50,873 nucleotides of DNA from Gemmatimonadota bacterium (lineage in GTDB: Bacteria; Gemmatimonadota; Gemmatimonadetes; Gemmatimonadales; GWC2-71-9), in NCBI GenBank assembly GCA_024641745.1, contig JAHECL010000006.1, forward strand, positions 1 to 50,873. Reading direction: 5' to 3'. Both the position numbers and the translations under genes were made by a program. Shown in pieces: positions 34,766 to 43,753 of the stretch (positions are counted from its first letter, which is position 1; each line of letters starts with the position of its first letter). Below the pieces are notes generated by a model, which had not been told where the DNA came from, ran no database searches, and worked only from the letters and a program-made list of their open reading frames with translations.

Positions 34766-35335
34766 TCACGGCCTGGGGAACTCGTAGGGGAACCCGGCCT
34801 CCGCCAGCAGGTCCAGCACCAGCCGGATCGGCAGCCCCATCACGCCGAAGAAGTCGCCGTCGATCCCCTCCACCAGCGCGGCCCCGAACCCCTGGATGCC
34901 ATAGGCACCGGCCTTGTCCATCGGTTCCCCCGTCCGCACATAGGCGCGGAGCGTGGCCTCCCGCGCGGGGCGGAAGGTCACCGCCGTCACGTCGACCGCC
35001 TCGAACACCGTCGCACCCGAGCGGAGCGCGACCGCGCTGATCACGTGGTGGGTGCGCCCCTGCAGGCGGAGCAGCATCCGAACGGCGTCGTCCTCGTCGA
35101 CCGGCTTCTCGAGCAATTCGTCATCGAGCACCACGATCGTATCCGCCGCCAGCACACGGTCGCCGGCCACCGCGCTGGCCTTGTCGTGGGCGAGGCGAAG
35201 CGCGTAGTCCCGCGGTCCCTCGCCCGGCGCGCGCACTTCCGGGACCTGGGAGGGACGGACGTCCACCGCGATGCCGAGCATTTCCAGCAGCTGACGCCGA
35301 CGGGGCGAGGCGGAGGCGAGAATGAGCTGGCTCAC
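34766..35335 (-). CDS. maf: Maf-family nucleotide pyrophosphatase
   Basis: House-cleaning hydrolase of dTTP, UTP or modified nucleotides, 189 residues, standard length. Motifs: LILASASPRRRQLL at the N-terminus, the catalytic-base motif AADTIVVLDD, and a C-terminal FFGVMGLPIRLV. GTG 35335 overlaps the dtd stop by 4 bp (GTGA), so it is translationally coupled as the last gene of the HD-GYP-glmM-glmS-dtd-maf string. Its stop nearly meets the convergent cyclase gene, 4 bp apart. Confidence 0.95.
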   Translation of the reverse strand: MSQLILASASPRRRQLLEMLGIAVDVRPSQVPEVRAPGEGPRDYALRLAHDKASAVAGDRVLAADTIVVLDDELLEKPVDEDDAVRMLLRLQGRTHHVISAVALRSGATVFEAVDVTAVTFRPAREATLRAYVRTGEPMDKAGAYGIQGFGAALVEGIDGDFFGVMGLPIRLVLDLLAEAGFPYEFPRP

Positions 35336-35775
35336 GCGGAATGCTCGAGCAGGAGGGTGACCGGACCGTCGTTGAGCAGCTCCACCTGCATGTCGGCCCC
35401 GAACTCACCGGCGGCCACGGGAAGTCCCGCCCCGCGGAGCCGGTCGAGGAATCGCTCGTAGAGCGGAATCGCCTGCTCCGGACGCGCCGCCTCGATGAAG
35501 GAGGGGCGCCGTCCCCGCTCGGCGTCGCCGTAGAGAGTGAACTGGCTGACCACCAGCACGCCGCCGTCCACCTCGGCGAGTCCCAGGTTCATCTTGCCCT
35601 CGTCGTCGGGGAAGAGACGGAGGCCGGCGACCTTCGCCGCCATCCAGTCCACCTGGTCCTGCGTATCGGTAAGGTGAAAACCGGCAAGGAGGAGGAACCC
35701 GCGCCCGATGGCCCCGGTCACGCGACCGCCGACGGTCACGCTGGCGCGCGACACGCGCTGGAGGACGACGCGCAC
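35332..35775 (-). CDS. dtd: D-aminoacyl-tRNA deacylase
   Basis: Removes D-amino acids (and glycine from tRNA-Ala) from mischarged tRNAs. The 147-residue protein starts MRVVLQRVSRASVTVGG, with the catalytic motif SQFTLYGD and the cross-subunit motif NDGPVT near the C-terminus. Both are intact. GTG 35775 lies 6 bp after the glmS stop. The GGAAG just before it is too close to be ideal, so translation may rely on coupling to glmS. Confidence 0.96.
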   Translation of the reverse strand: MRVVLQRVSRASVTVGGRVTGAIGRGFLLLAGFHLTDTQDQVDWMAAKVAGLRLFPDDEGKMNLGLAEVDGGVLVVSQFTLYGDAERGRRPSFIEAARPEQAIPLYERFLDRLRGAGLPVAAGEFGADMQVELLNDGPVTLLLEHSA

Positions 35776-35781
35776 CTTCCG

Positions 35782-37608
35782 CTACTCGACGGTGACCGAC
35801 TTGGCCAGGTTGCGGGGCTGGTCCACGTTGCAGCCGCGGCGAACCGCCACGTAGTACGACAGCAGCTGCAGCGGCACCACCGTGAGCATCGGGGTGAGCA
35901 GGTCGAGCGTCTGCGGGATGGTGAAGGTCGCGTCCGCCAGCCGCTCGATCTCGGTGTCATGCTCGGAGCAGATGGCGAGCACCTTCCCCCCGCGCGCCTT
36001 CACCTCCTCGATGTTCGACACGATCTTGGAGTGCACGGCGTCCCGCGGGGCGATGAAGACCACCGGCATGTTCTCGTCGATGAGCGCGATGGGTCCGTGC
36101 TTCATCTCCGCCGCCGGGTAGCCCTCGGCGTGGATGTAGGAAATTTCCTTCAGCTTCAGGGCCCCCTCCAGCGCGACGGGGAAGTTCACCCCGCGGCCCA
36201 GGTAGAGCGCGTTGTTGCCGGTGAAGAACCGCTCGGCGAGCACCTTGAGCTCGTCGGTGCGCGACAGGATCTGCTCGATCTGGGCGGGCAGCGACGTCAG
36301 CGCCTGGATGAACTGGCGCCCCTGCAGGATGCTCAGGTTCCGAAGCCGGCCGATGCGCAGGGTGAGGAGCGCCAGCGCCGCCACCTGGCTGGTGAACGCC
36401 TTGGTGGACGCGACGCCGACCTCGGGCCCGGCGTGCAGATACGTCCCGCCATCCACCTCCCGGGCGATCGTGCTCCCCACGACGTTCACCAGCCCGATCG
36501 TCCGGGCCCCGCGTCGCCGCGCCTCGCGAAGCGCGGCGAGGGTGTCGGCCGTCTCGCCCGACTGCGAGATGCCGACGACGAGTGTCCGGTCGTTGACCAC
36601 CGGGTTGCGGTAGCGAAACTCCGACGCGTACTCGACCTCGACCGGCACGCGGGCCAGCTCCTCCAGCATGTATTCGCCGATGAGCCCGCTGTGCCACGAG
36701 GTGCCGCAGGCGGTGATGATGATCCGCTCGACCGACATGAGCTCGTCATCGGTGAGGTTCAGGCCGGCGACGCGGGCGGTCCCCTCGTCCTCGAGCAGGT
36801 GGCCGCGGAGGGTGTTGGCCAGCGACTCCGGCTGCTCGCAGATCTCCTTGAGCATGAAGTGCTCGTAGCCGCCGCGCTCGATGGTGGCCAGGTCCCAGTC
36901 GATCTGGTTGACCGGCTTGTCGATGTGCTTCACCTCGAGGTCACGGACCCGGTAGCCGTCGCGGGTCAGGATGACCATCTCGCCGTCGTCCAGGTAGATC
37001 ACCGACCGGGTGTGCTCCAGCAACGGCGAGGCGTCCGAGGCCACGAACCGCTCCGATTCGCCGATGCCCACGATCAGCGGCGACCCGTTCCGGGCGGCCA
37101 CGAGCACGTCCGGCTCCTCGGTGCAGATCACGGCAATCCCGTACGCCCCGTCCACCTCGCGCAGGGCGGCGGCCACCGCCTCCTCGAGGCTCCCCTGGTA
37201 CAGCTCGCCGACCAGATGCGCGAGCACCTCCGTGTCCGTCTCGGACGTGAAGGTGTGCCCCCGCTTGAGCAGCGCCTTCCGGATGGAGCCGGAGTTCTCG
37301 ATGATGCCGTTGTGAATGAGTGCAATCCGGCCGGACTGGTCGGTGTGGGGATGCGCATTCGGGGTGGTCGGCGCGCCGTGCGTGGCCCACCGGGTGTGGC
37401 CGATGCCGACGGTGCCGCGGGGAAGGTCACCCGCGACCTGCTTCTCCAGGTTGGAGAGCTTGCCGGCCGCCTTCCGCACCTTCAGCCCCGTGCCGTTGAT
37501 CACCGCGATGCCGGCAGAGTCGTAGCCGCGGTATTCCATCCGACGCAGCGCTTCGAGGAGCAGCGTGGTGGCCTGCTTGGGTCCGATGTAGCCGACGATA
37601 CCACACAT
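35782..37608 (-). CDS. glmS: Glutamine:fructose-6-phosphate aminotransferase
   Basis: First step of UDP-GlcNAc synthesis: fructose 6-phosphate plus glutamine to glucosamine 6-phosphate. The 608-residue protein has an N-terminal class II glutaminase (MCGIVGYIG, nucleophile Cys2; IGHTRWATHG) and two SIS isomerase domains (ITACGTSWHSGLIGE; GISQSGETADTLAALR), with C-terminal AKSVTVE. It follows glmM by 17 bp. That gap is too short for a glmS ribozyme, so control may come from the upstream response regulator or from transcription. Confidence 0.98.
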   Translation of the reverse strand: MCGIVGYIGPKQATTLLLEALRRMEYRGYDSAGIAVINGTGLKVRKAAGKLSNLEKQVAGDLPRGTVGIGHTRWATHGAPTTPNAHPHTDQSGRIALIHNGIIENSGSIRKALLKRGHTFTSETDTEVLAHLVGELYQGSLEEAVAAALREVDGAYGIAVICTEEPDVLVAARNGSPLIVGIGESERFVASDASPLLEHTRSVIYLDDGEMVILTRDGYRVRDLEVKHIDKPVNQIDWDLATIERGGYEHFMLKEICEQPESLANTLRGHLLEDEGTARVAGLNLTDDELMSVERIIITACGTSWHSGLIGEYMLEELARVPVEVEYASEFRYRNPVVNDRTLVVGISQSGETADTLAALREARRRGARTIGLVNVVGSTIAREVDGGTYLHAGPEVGVASTKAFTSQVAALALLTLRIGRLRNLSILQGRQFIQALTSLPAQIEQILSRTDELKVLAERFFTGNNALYLGRGVNFPVALEGALKLKEISYIHAEGYPAAEMKHGPIALIDENMPVVFIAPRDAVHSKIVSNIEEVKARGGKVLAICSEHDTEIERLADATFTIPQTLDLLTPMLTVVPLQLLSYYVAVRRGCNVDQPRNLAKSVTVE

Positions 37609-37625
37609 GATTCGGGTTCCCCTCT

Positions 37626-38990
37626 TCAGCGCAAGAGCGACCGGCAGGCCTCGATGAGTTCCTCGGCGTCCCGCCGGGTCGGCGCCTCCGCGATGAACCG
37701 GATGATCGGTTCGGTGCCGGAGGGACGGAGGTGCACCCAGCGGTCGGGCCAGGACAGCCGGAGGCCGTCGCGGTCATCCGCCGTGGCATCCGCGAAACGC
37801 TTCCGCAGCGCCTGGTAGGCCGGGGCAAGGTCGACCCCACGCGGAGCCTTGGCCTTGACAATGTGATACCGGGGGGCGGCCCCGACGAGTTCCGAGACCG
37901 ACTTCCCAGACCATGCAAGCAATTGCAAGATAAGGGCCACTCCGATCGGCGCATCCCGCCCGATATGCACGGCCGGGAGGATCACCCCGCCGTTCCCTTC
38001 CCCGCCAATGACCGCCCCCTCGTCACGGATCATCCGGGCCACATGCGCCTCGCCCACCGGCGCCCGCAGGAACCTCGCCCCGAACTCCTTCGCGGCGTCC
38101 TCCACGACAAGGCTGGTGGAGAGGTTCACCACGACGGTGGCGGGCTCCGCCCCGTTCCCCGCGGCGCCCAGCACGGCCCGGACGGCGAAGGCGAGGGTGT
38201 AGTCCTCCCCGATCGGCTCGCCCCGCTCATCGACCAGCGCGAGGCGGTCGACGTCCGGATCCACCGCCATGCCCAGGTCGGCCCCGGAGTCGCGCACCAG
38301 CTTCGACAGGTCGCCGAGGTGTTCCGGCAGGGGCTCGGGTGGACGGGGAAAGCGCCCGTCGGCTTCGAGGTTGATGGCGGACACCCGGCATCCGAGCGCC
38401 TCCAGCAGCGGCGGAATGGAGGTGCCCCCCGCACCGCGCACACAGTCCAGCGCAACATGGAACTGTCTGGCGCGGATGCGGTCCACGTCGATGACCGGGA
38501 GGCCGAGGACCTGGTCGAGGTGACGGGCGATCGCCTCGCCATCCTCCCGGACGGTCCCGATCCGGTCCCATCCCGCTCGGGGCGCACCCCGGTCGGCCAG
38601 GGCGCGGACGGCGGCGCCGGAGTCTCCGTCGAGGAAGATGCCGTCCGGCCCCACCAGCTTGAGCGCGTTCCACTCGACCGGATTGTGGCTGGCGGTCAGC
38701 ATCAGGCCCGCCCCCGCGTGGTGGTGCTCGACGGCCAGCTGCAGGGTCGGCGTCGGCACCACCCCCACGTCGATGACCTCCACCCCGACGGACATCAGCC
38801 CCGCCGTGGCAGCGCGGAGGAACATCGGCCCGCTGGTGCGGGCGTCCCGTCCGACCACGACCGAGGGACGCCCCTGCCCGGCAGCCCACGAACCGAGCGC
38901 CGCCGCGTGCCTGGCAACCAGCTCGGGCGTGAGGTCCTTGCCGACGATCCCGCGCATGCCGGAGACGCTGACCATCAGGGTGTCGCTCAT
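37626..38990 (-). CDS. glmM: Phosphoglucosamine mutase
   Basis: Converts glucosamine 6-phosphate to glucosamine 1-phosphate. The 454-residue alpha-D-phosphohexomutase has MVSVSGMRGIVG at the N-terminus, the phosphoserine loop TASHNPVEWN, the metal loop DPDVDRLALV, the sugar-specificity loop GEGNGGV and the phosphate-binding RPSGTEPIIR. The adjacent glmS makes GlmM more likely than a phosphomannomutase, although the sequence alone would not exclude the latter. ATG overlaps the stop of the HD-GYP regulator (ATGA). Confidence 0.92.
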   Translation of the reverse strand: MSDTLMVSVSGMRGIVGKDLTPELVARHAAALGSWAAGQGRPSVVVGRDARTSGPMFLRAATAGLMSVGVEVIDVGVVPTPTLQLAVEHHHAGAGLMLTASHNPVEWNALKLVGPDGIFLDGDSGAAVRALADRGAPRAGWDRIGTVREDGEAIARHLDQVLGLPVIDVDRIRARQFHVALDCVRGAGGTSIPPLLEALGCRVSAINLEADGRFPRPPEPLPEHLGDLSKLVRDSGADLGMAVDPDVDRLALVDERGEPIGEDYTLAFAVRAVLGAAGNGAEPATVVVNLSTSLVVEDAAKEFGARFLRAPVGEAHVARMIRDEGAVIGGEGNGGVILPAVHIGRDAPIGVALILQLLAWSGKSVSELVGAAPRYHIVKAKAPRGVDLAPAYQALRKRFADATADDRDGLRLSWPDRWVHLRPSGTEPIIRFIAEAPTRRDAEELIEACRSLLR

Positions 38991-40072
38991 CGGGGATCCC
39001 CCGCCATCGGCGGGTGTGAGGTGTGGAGAGGAAGGTGGTCCGGGCCGGGAAAGGCCGAGGTGAAAGCCTGGACGACTGCAGCGTCGAACTGCAGCCCGGC
39101 GCAGCGCTCCAGCTCACGGAAGGCGTTGACCGCCGTCAGTGAGTCCCGGTAGGCGCGATCCGTCGTCATGGCGTCAAAGGCGTCGACGACGCAGACAATG
39201 CGCGCCTCCATCGGAATCCCGTCCCCTCGGAGGCCGTCCGGGAACCCGTCCCCGTCGACGCGCTCGTGGTGCGAGCGCGCGATGTGGAGCACCACCGGGC
39301 GGTCCCCGGCGAGCGGAGCGAGAATCCGCTCCCCGAGCACGGTGTGCTCGGCGACATGCCGAAACTCCTCCGGCGTGAGGCCCCCTGGCTTGTTGAGGAT
39401 CGCCTCCCGCGTGCCGATCTTCCCGATGTCGTGCAGTTCCGCTCCCAGGCCGAGATTGTCGAGGAAGTCCCCGGTATAGCCGAGCATGACCGCGGTCCGC
39501 ACGGCATATTCGCGCACCCGTCGCGAGTGGCCGCGGGTGTAGGCGTCCTTCGCCTCGAGGGCGTGGGTCAGCGTCTGCGCCCCCTCGAGGAAGAGCTGCT
39601 CGATCCGGGCGCGCTGCCGCCGGACCTCGGTCTCGAGGTGCTGCTGGTAGTAGCGGTTCTGGAGGGTGAGTTCCCGCTTCTCGAGCGCCTTCGCCACGCG
39701 GGCCTGGACCTCGCCGATCACCATCGGCTTGGCGATGTAATCAAGCGCCCCCATTTTCAGGCACTCGACGGCGATCTGCACGTCGGCGACGGCGCTCACC
39801 ATGATGACCGCCGTGTCGGGATGGCGTCGGCGCACCTCCGAGAGCAACGCCACGCCGTCGGTCCCCGGCATGCGGATGTCGGTGATCAGGACGGCGACCC
39901 CATCGTGGGCCGAGAGGTACGCCAGCGCCTCGTCCGCCGATGCCGTGGCGAGGCACGCAAGGCCCTGCTCCTGGATGACACGCACGAGGCTGTCCCGAAC
40001 CTGCGGATCGTCATCGACCACCAGGCACTGCACGGGGCTGGCGGAAGGGGCGTTGTCGGGGGAGGTAACCAC
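38987..40072 (-). CDS. Response regulator with HD-GYP (cyclic-di-GMP phosphodiesterase) output
   Basis: The 361-residue protein starts at GTG 40072. The receiver (14-130) has acidic residues D20-D22, phosphoacceptor D65 (LITDIRMPG) and K115 (IAKPM). After a coiled-coil linker, the HD-GYP domain has HSRRVREYA, the HD pair H214-D215 (ELHDIGKIG) and HHERVDGDGFPDGL, where the usual GYP is GFP. It is likely to hydrolyse c-di-GMP when phosphorylated. Further upstream in-frame ATGs (to 40177) run into the divergent promoter region. There is no Shine-Dalgarno sequence before GTG. It is the first gene of an operon with glmM and glmS, linking second-messenger signalling to amino-sugar supply. Confidence 0.92.
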   Translation of the reverse strand: MVTSPDNAPSASPVQCLVVDDDPQVRDSLVRVIQEQGLACLATASADEALAYLSAHDGVAVLITDIRMPGTDGVALLSEVRRRHPDTAVIMVSAVADVQIAVECLKMGALDYIAKPMVIGEVQARVAKALEKRELTLQNRYYQQHLETEVRRQRARIEQLFLEGAQTLTHALEAKDAYTRGHSRRVREYAVRTAVMLGYTGDFLDNLGLGAELHDIGKIGTREAILNKPGGLTPEEFRHVAEHTVLGERILAPLAGDRPVVLHIARSHHERVDGDGFPDGLRGDGIPMEARIVCVVDAFDAMTTDRAYRDSLTAVNAFRELERCAGLQFDAAVVQAFTSAFPGPDHLPLHTSHPPMAGDPR

Positions 40073-40116
40073 GCTTGAAAGGTACGACTGCGGGGGACAA
40101 TTCTCAACGCAACGAC

Positions 40117-40145
40117 TTGCCGCAACGCCTTCTCCCCCATAAGGT
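40117..40145 (+). promoter_or_regulatory. Candidate promoter in the divergent region before the PLP-enzyme gene
   Basis: TTGCCG (40117-40122) and TAAGGT (40140-40145) are 17 nt apart. The first matches -35 at four positions, the second is a weak -10. The 98-bp gap 40073-40170 serves both the HD-GYP operon and this gene, and also contains repeated GCAACG (40109, 40122). Confidence 0.3.
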
Positions 40146-40170
40146 TCCTCCACCTCAACCGGTGTGACCC

Positions 40171-41337
40171 ATGACACAAGTTCTTCCGCACGACCTTGCA
40201 GCAGGCCTCGGGACCCGGGCAGTGCACGCCGGACAGGTGCCTGAGCCCCTCTCGGGCGCGGTCATGACGCCGATCTACCAGACGTCGACCTACATCCAGG
40301 AGGGGATCGGGAAGCACAAGGGCTACGAGTACGCGCGCACCGAAAACCCCACGCGGCAGGCGCTGGAGCGCAACGTGGCGTCCCTCGAAGGGGCCACGCA
40401 CGGGTTCGCCTACGGCTCGGGCCTGGCCGCGCTGGATGTGCTGCTCAAGGTGCTGAAGAGCGGCGATCATGTCGTCTGCGGGGAAAACCTCTACGGGGGC
40501 AGTCATCGGCTGATGGAGCGGATCTATACCCGCTTCGGGCTCCAGTTCACCTTCGTGGACAGCCGCGACATCCGGAACATCGAGGCCGCGCTCCGCCCCG
40601 AAACCAGGATGATCTACTGCGAGACCCCGACGAACCCGATGATGCAGCTGACCGACCTCGCCGCCGTGGGCGACCTGACCCAGGCACACGGCTACCTGTT
40701 TGCCGTGGACAACACCTTCGCGACCCCGGTGTTCCAGCGGCCCCTCGAAGTCGGCGCCGACGTGGTCCTGCACAGCACCACCAAGTACCTGAACGGGCAC
40801 AGCGACATGGTGGGGGGCATCCTCGTCACCCGCCGTGACGACCTGGCCGAGCAGTTCGGCTTCATCCAGAACGCCGCCGGCGCGGTGCCGGGGCCGATGG
40901 ACTGCTTTCTCGCCCTGCGCGGCACCAAGACCCTGCCGCTCCGCATGCGTCAGCACGACGCGAACGGGCGCGCGGTGGCCCAGTGGCTGGCCGCGCGGAA
41001 GGACGTCGAGCGGGTCTACTACCCCGGACTCACCTCGCACCCGCAGCATGAGCTCGCCAGGCGGCAGATGAGCGGGTTTGGCGGGATGATCTCGTTTGAC
41101 GTCGGCGACGCCACGCGCGCGCGGCGGATCGCCGAACGCACCCGGATCTTCGTCCTGGCCGAGTCACTCGGGGGGGTGGAAAGCCTCATGGGGCACCCCG
41201 CGAGCATGACACACGCCTCGGTTCCCCCCGCGATGCGGGCGGCGATGGGCCTGACCGACTCCCTGCTCCGGCTGAGCTGCGGGATCGAGGACCTCGACGA
41301 CCTGCTGGCCGACCTCGACCAGGCACTCGGCGCCTGA
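40171..41337 (+). CDS. Cys/Met-metabolism PLP enzyme (cystathionine gamma-synthase/lyase family)
   Basis: Trans-sulfuration enzyme of 388 residues. The Schiff-base lysine is K205 in STTKYLNGHSD. Phosphate-binding YEYARTENPT (52-61) and YGSGLAAL (81-88), together with the cofactor Asp in AVDNTFATPVFQ, complete the family signature. The C-terminal LAESLGGVESLMGHPASMTH is typical of both gamma-synthases and gamma-lyases, so I cannot separate MetB from a cystathionine gamma-lyase. It is transcribed divergently from the HD-GYP operon and followed by an inverted-repeat gap. Confidence 0.95.
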   Translation: MTQVLPHDLAAGLGTRAVHAGQVPEPLSGAVMTPIYQTSTYIQEGIGKHKGYEYARTENPTRQALERNVASLEGATHGFAYGSGLAALDVLLKVLKSGDHVVCGENLYGGSHRLMERIYTRFGLQFTFVDSRDIRNIEAALRPETRMIYCETPTNPMMQLTDLAAVGDLTQAHGYLFAVDNTFATPVFQRPLEVGADVVLHSTTKYLNGHSDMVGGILVTRRDDLAEQFGFIQNAAGAVPGPMDCFLALRGTKTLPLRMRQHDANGRAVAQWLAARKDVERVYYPGLTSHPQHELARRQMSGFGGMISFDVGDATRARRIAERTRIFVLAESLGGVESLMGHPASMTHASVPPAMRAAMGLTDSLLRLSCGIEDLDDLLADLDQALGA

Positions 41338-41359
41338 GCCGCAGACGAGGCGCAGGTTG

Positions 41360-41404
41360 TATCATTCTGAAACAACCGGACATGTGCCGGCGTAGTGGAA
41401 TGAT
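41360..41404 (+). promoter_or_regulatory. TATCAT -10 candidate with nested inverted repeats before the M48 gene
   Basis: TATCAT (41360-41365) matches the -10 consensus at five of six bases. It overlaps ATCATTC (41361-41367), which pairs with GAATGAT (41398-41404). Between them CCGG (41376-41379) and CCGG (41387-41390) flank ACATGTG. The nested symmetry could be an operator or an RNA hairpin. No convincing -35 is present. Confidence 0.4.
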
Positions 41405-41424
41405 CCCCTAACCAGGCTCACCAC

Positions 41425-42453
41425 ATGTCGAATCTCCCCGCCCCGCGGCCCCGCCGCACCCTGTCAGACATCGCCCCGGTGACATGGGAGCACCCCGCCG
41501 ACCGGGCCGCGCTGCAGGCGCTCCGCGCCCTTCCCGGCGTCGACGAGATCATCCGGAAGGTGCTCGCGATGCTCGGCGGCGAGCGCGGAATCCGGCTGCT
41601 GTTCCAGGCCAACGCCGTCCGCGTGGGGCCGACGCAGTTTCCCCGCCTCTGGCACATGCACGTCGAGAACTGCGCCACCTTCGGCTGGGACAAGGTGCCA
41701 GAGCTGTACGTGACCCAGACCCCCATCTTCAACGCCGGGGCCTACGGCGTGGACGATCCGTTCATCGTGCTGCATTCCGCGGCGCTCGAGATCCTCGACG
41801 AGGACGAGATCCTGACGCTGCTCGCCCACGAGCTCGGCCACGTGATGAGCGGCCACTCGCTCTACCGCACCATCGCCGCCATCCTCGCCCTGGTGAGCCT
41901 TGGCGCGCTGCCGATGTTCGCCGGCATCGCCCTCCTGCCGGTGAAGCTCGCCTTCCTCGAGTGGAGCCGGAAGGCGGAGCTCTCGGCGGACCGGGCGGGA
42001 CTGCTGGGTTGTCAGGATGTGATGACGGCCCAGCGCCTCGACCTGAAGATGGCCGGCGGCGGGCGCGGGGGCTTCTTCACGGACGCCGACCTGAACCTCG
42101 AGCCGTTCATGGCGCAGGCGCACGAGTACGTCAACACCAACGAGGGACTCGATGTGGTGTACAAGGTGCTGCACACCCTTGGCGTGACCCACCCGATGCA
42201 CACGGTGCGGGCCGCCGAGATCCAGAAGTGGGTGGCGGCAGGCGAGTACGACCGCATCCTGGCCGGCGAGTATGTCCGCCGCGGCAGCCCCGAAGACCAG
42301 CGGCCGCTGGGCGACCACTGGCGCGACGCGAAGGAGTACTACGCGAAGGAGGCGAAGGACTTCGGCCAGCAGGTCGGCGAAGCGGTCCGGAGCACGGCGA
42401 GCAAGGCGGCCGAGGCCTTCCGCAATGCCCAGAATCGCGGCTCCAGCGCGTGA
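41425..42453 (+). CDS. M48-family zinc metallopeptidase, membrane-associated
   Basis: The 342-residue protein has the zinc motif HELGH (135-139, within LLAHELGHVMSGHS) and the third ligand Glu185 in KAELSADRAG. One or two hydrophobic segments lie between them (IAAILALVSLGALPMFAGIA), as in HtpX/Ste24-like enzymes. The C-terminal region is charged and helical (KEYYAKEAKDFGQQVGEAV). There is no signal peptide, so the active site probably faces the cytosol. Its role is presumably membrane-protein quality control; the substrate is unknown. The stop overlaps the purD GTG (GTGA). Confidence 0.9.
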   Translation: MSNLPAPRPRRTLSDIAPVTWEHPADRAALQALRALPGVDEIIRKVLAMLGGERGIRLLFQANAVRVGPTQFPRLWHMHVENCATFGWDKVPELYVTQTPIFNAGAYGVDDPFIVLHSAALEILDEDEILTLLAHELGHVMSGHSLYRTIAAILALVSLGALPMFAGIALLPVKLAFLEWSRKAELSADRAGLLGCQDVMTAQRLDLKMAGGGRGGFFTDADLNLEPFMAQAHEYVNTNEGLDVVYKVLHTLGVTHPMHTVRAAEIQKWVAAGEYDRILAGEYVRRGSPEDQRPLGDHWRDAKEYYAKEAKDFGQQVGEAVRSTASKAAEAFRNAQNRGSSA

Positions 42454-43721
42454 AGGTCCTGATCGTCGGCGGCGGGGGCCGTGAACACGCCCTCGGCTGG
42501 GCACTTCGGCACGAGAACCCCGCCGTCCGACTGACCGCCGCCCCGGGCAACCCGGGGCTGCACGGCATCGCCACCCTCCTGCCCATTCCCGCCGACGATA
42601 TCGACCGCCTCGCCGAGGCGGCGGTGTCGGGGGCGTTCGACCTGACCGTCATCGGGCCCGAAGTGCCGTTGGCATTGGGACTCGCCGATCAGTTGCGTGC
42701 CCGGGGGCGCCTGGCCTTCGGACCGTCGGCCGCCGCCGCCGCGCTGGAGGCTTCCAAGTCGTTCTCGAAGGATGTGATGGAGGCGGCGCGGATTCCGACC
42801 GCGGCAAGCCGGAGCTTCACCGAGCTGGCGCCCGCCCTCGCCTACGTGGACGCGCACGCCGAGCCGGTCGTCGTGAAGGCCTCCGGACTCGCGGCCGGCA
42901 AGGGCGCCATCGTCTGTGCGACCCGGCGCGAGGCCGCCGGCGCGGTCCGGGCGATGCTGGCGGAGGGTCGCTTCGGCGAGGCGGGACGCACCGTCGTCAT
43001 CGAGGCATTCCTGGAGGGGGAGGAACTCTCCGTCCTCGCGCTCACCAACGGTGAGGAACTCACCCTGCTCCCGGCCTCGCAGGACCACAAGCGGCTCGGG
43101 GAAGGCGACCGCGGACCGAATACCGGCGGGATGGGCGCCTATACCCCCGTGACCCCCGCCACGCCGGCGCTGCTCGACCGCGTCAGGCGGGAGGTCATGG
43201 TGCCGGCGCTTGAGGAACTCGACCGACGCGGGGCACGCTTCCAGGGGTGTCTCTACGCGGGCATCATGGTCGCGCCCGATGGCACGCCGAACGTCGTGGA
43301 GTTCAACTGCCGGTTCGGCGATCCCGAGACCCAGGTCGTCCTCCCCCTGCTGGAGGGAGGACTGACGGACGCGCTCCTGCGGGTGGCCGAGGGCAGGCCG
43401 GCGGGAGCGCTCGCGGTCCGAAGGGGCGCGTCGGTCACCACCGTCCTGGCGGCCCGCGGGTATCCGGACGCTCCCGAGAAGGGCGCGGCGATCACCATCC
43501 CCGACCAGCTGCCCGAGGGGGTCACCGTCTTCCATGCCGGCACGGCGCGGGATGCCGGCGGTGTCCTCCGGACCTCCGGAGGCCGGGTGCTCAATGTGAC
43601 AGCCGTCGCCCCCACCTTCGGCGAGGCCCAGGCCCGAAGCCGCGCGGGCGCCGAGGCCATATCATTCGAGGGCAAGGTCTGGCGGCGCGACATCGGGTGG
43701 CGAGAAGCGGCTCGACGGTAA
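42450..43721 (+). CDS. purD: Phosphoribosylamine-glycine ligase
   Basis: ATP-grasp enzyme of purine synthesis that makes glycinamide ribonucleotide. The 423-residue protein begins KVLIVGGGGREHALGWAL. The ATP-grasp core carries VVVKASGLAAGKGAIV, and the family signature is LPASQDHKRLGEGDRGPNT. The metal-binding Glu and Asn lie in VEFNCRFGDPETQ. GTG 42450 overlaps the peptidase stop. No other purine genes are nearby, which is common for purD outside large pur operons. Confidence 0.97.
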   Translation: MKVLIVGGGGREHALGWALRHENPAVRLTAAPGNPGLHGIATLLPIPADDIDRLAEAAVSGAFDLTVIGPEVPLALGLADQLRARGRLAFGPSAAAAALEASKSFSKDVMEAARIPTAASRSFTELAPALAYVDAHAEPVVVKASGLAAGKGAIVCATRREAAGAVRAMLAEGRFGEAGRTVVIEAFLEGEELSVLALTNGEELTLLPASQDHKRLGEGDRGPNTGGMGAYTPVTPATPALLDRVRREVMVPALEELDRRGARFQGCLYAGIMVAPDGTPNVVEFNCRFGDPETQVVLPLLEGGLTDALLRVAEGRPAGALAVRRGASVTTVLAARGYPDAPEKGAAITIPDQLPEGVTVFHAGTARDAGGVLRTSGGRVLNVTAVAPTFGEAQARSRAGAEAISFEGKVWRRDIGWREAARR

Positions 43722-43753
43722 GGCGCCTTCCCTGAACGGCGGGTACCGCGCAC

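Noticed and set aside
37609-37625. glmS ribozyme
   Set aside because: Only 17 bp separate glmM and glmS, far too short for the ribozyme.
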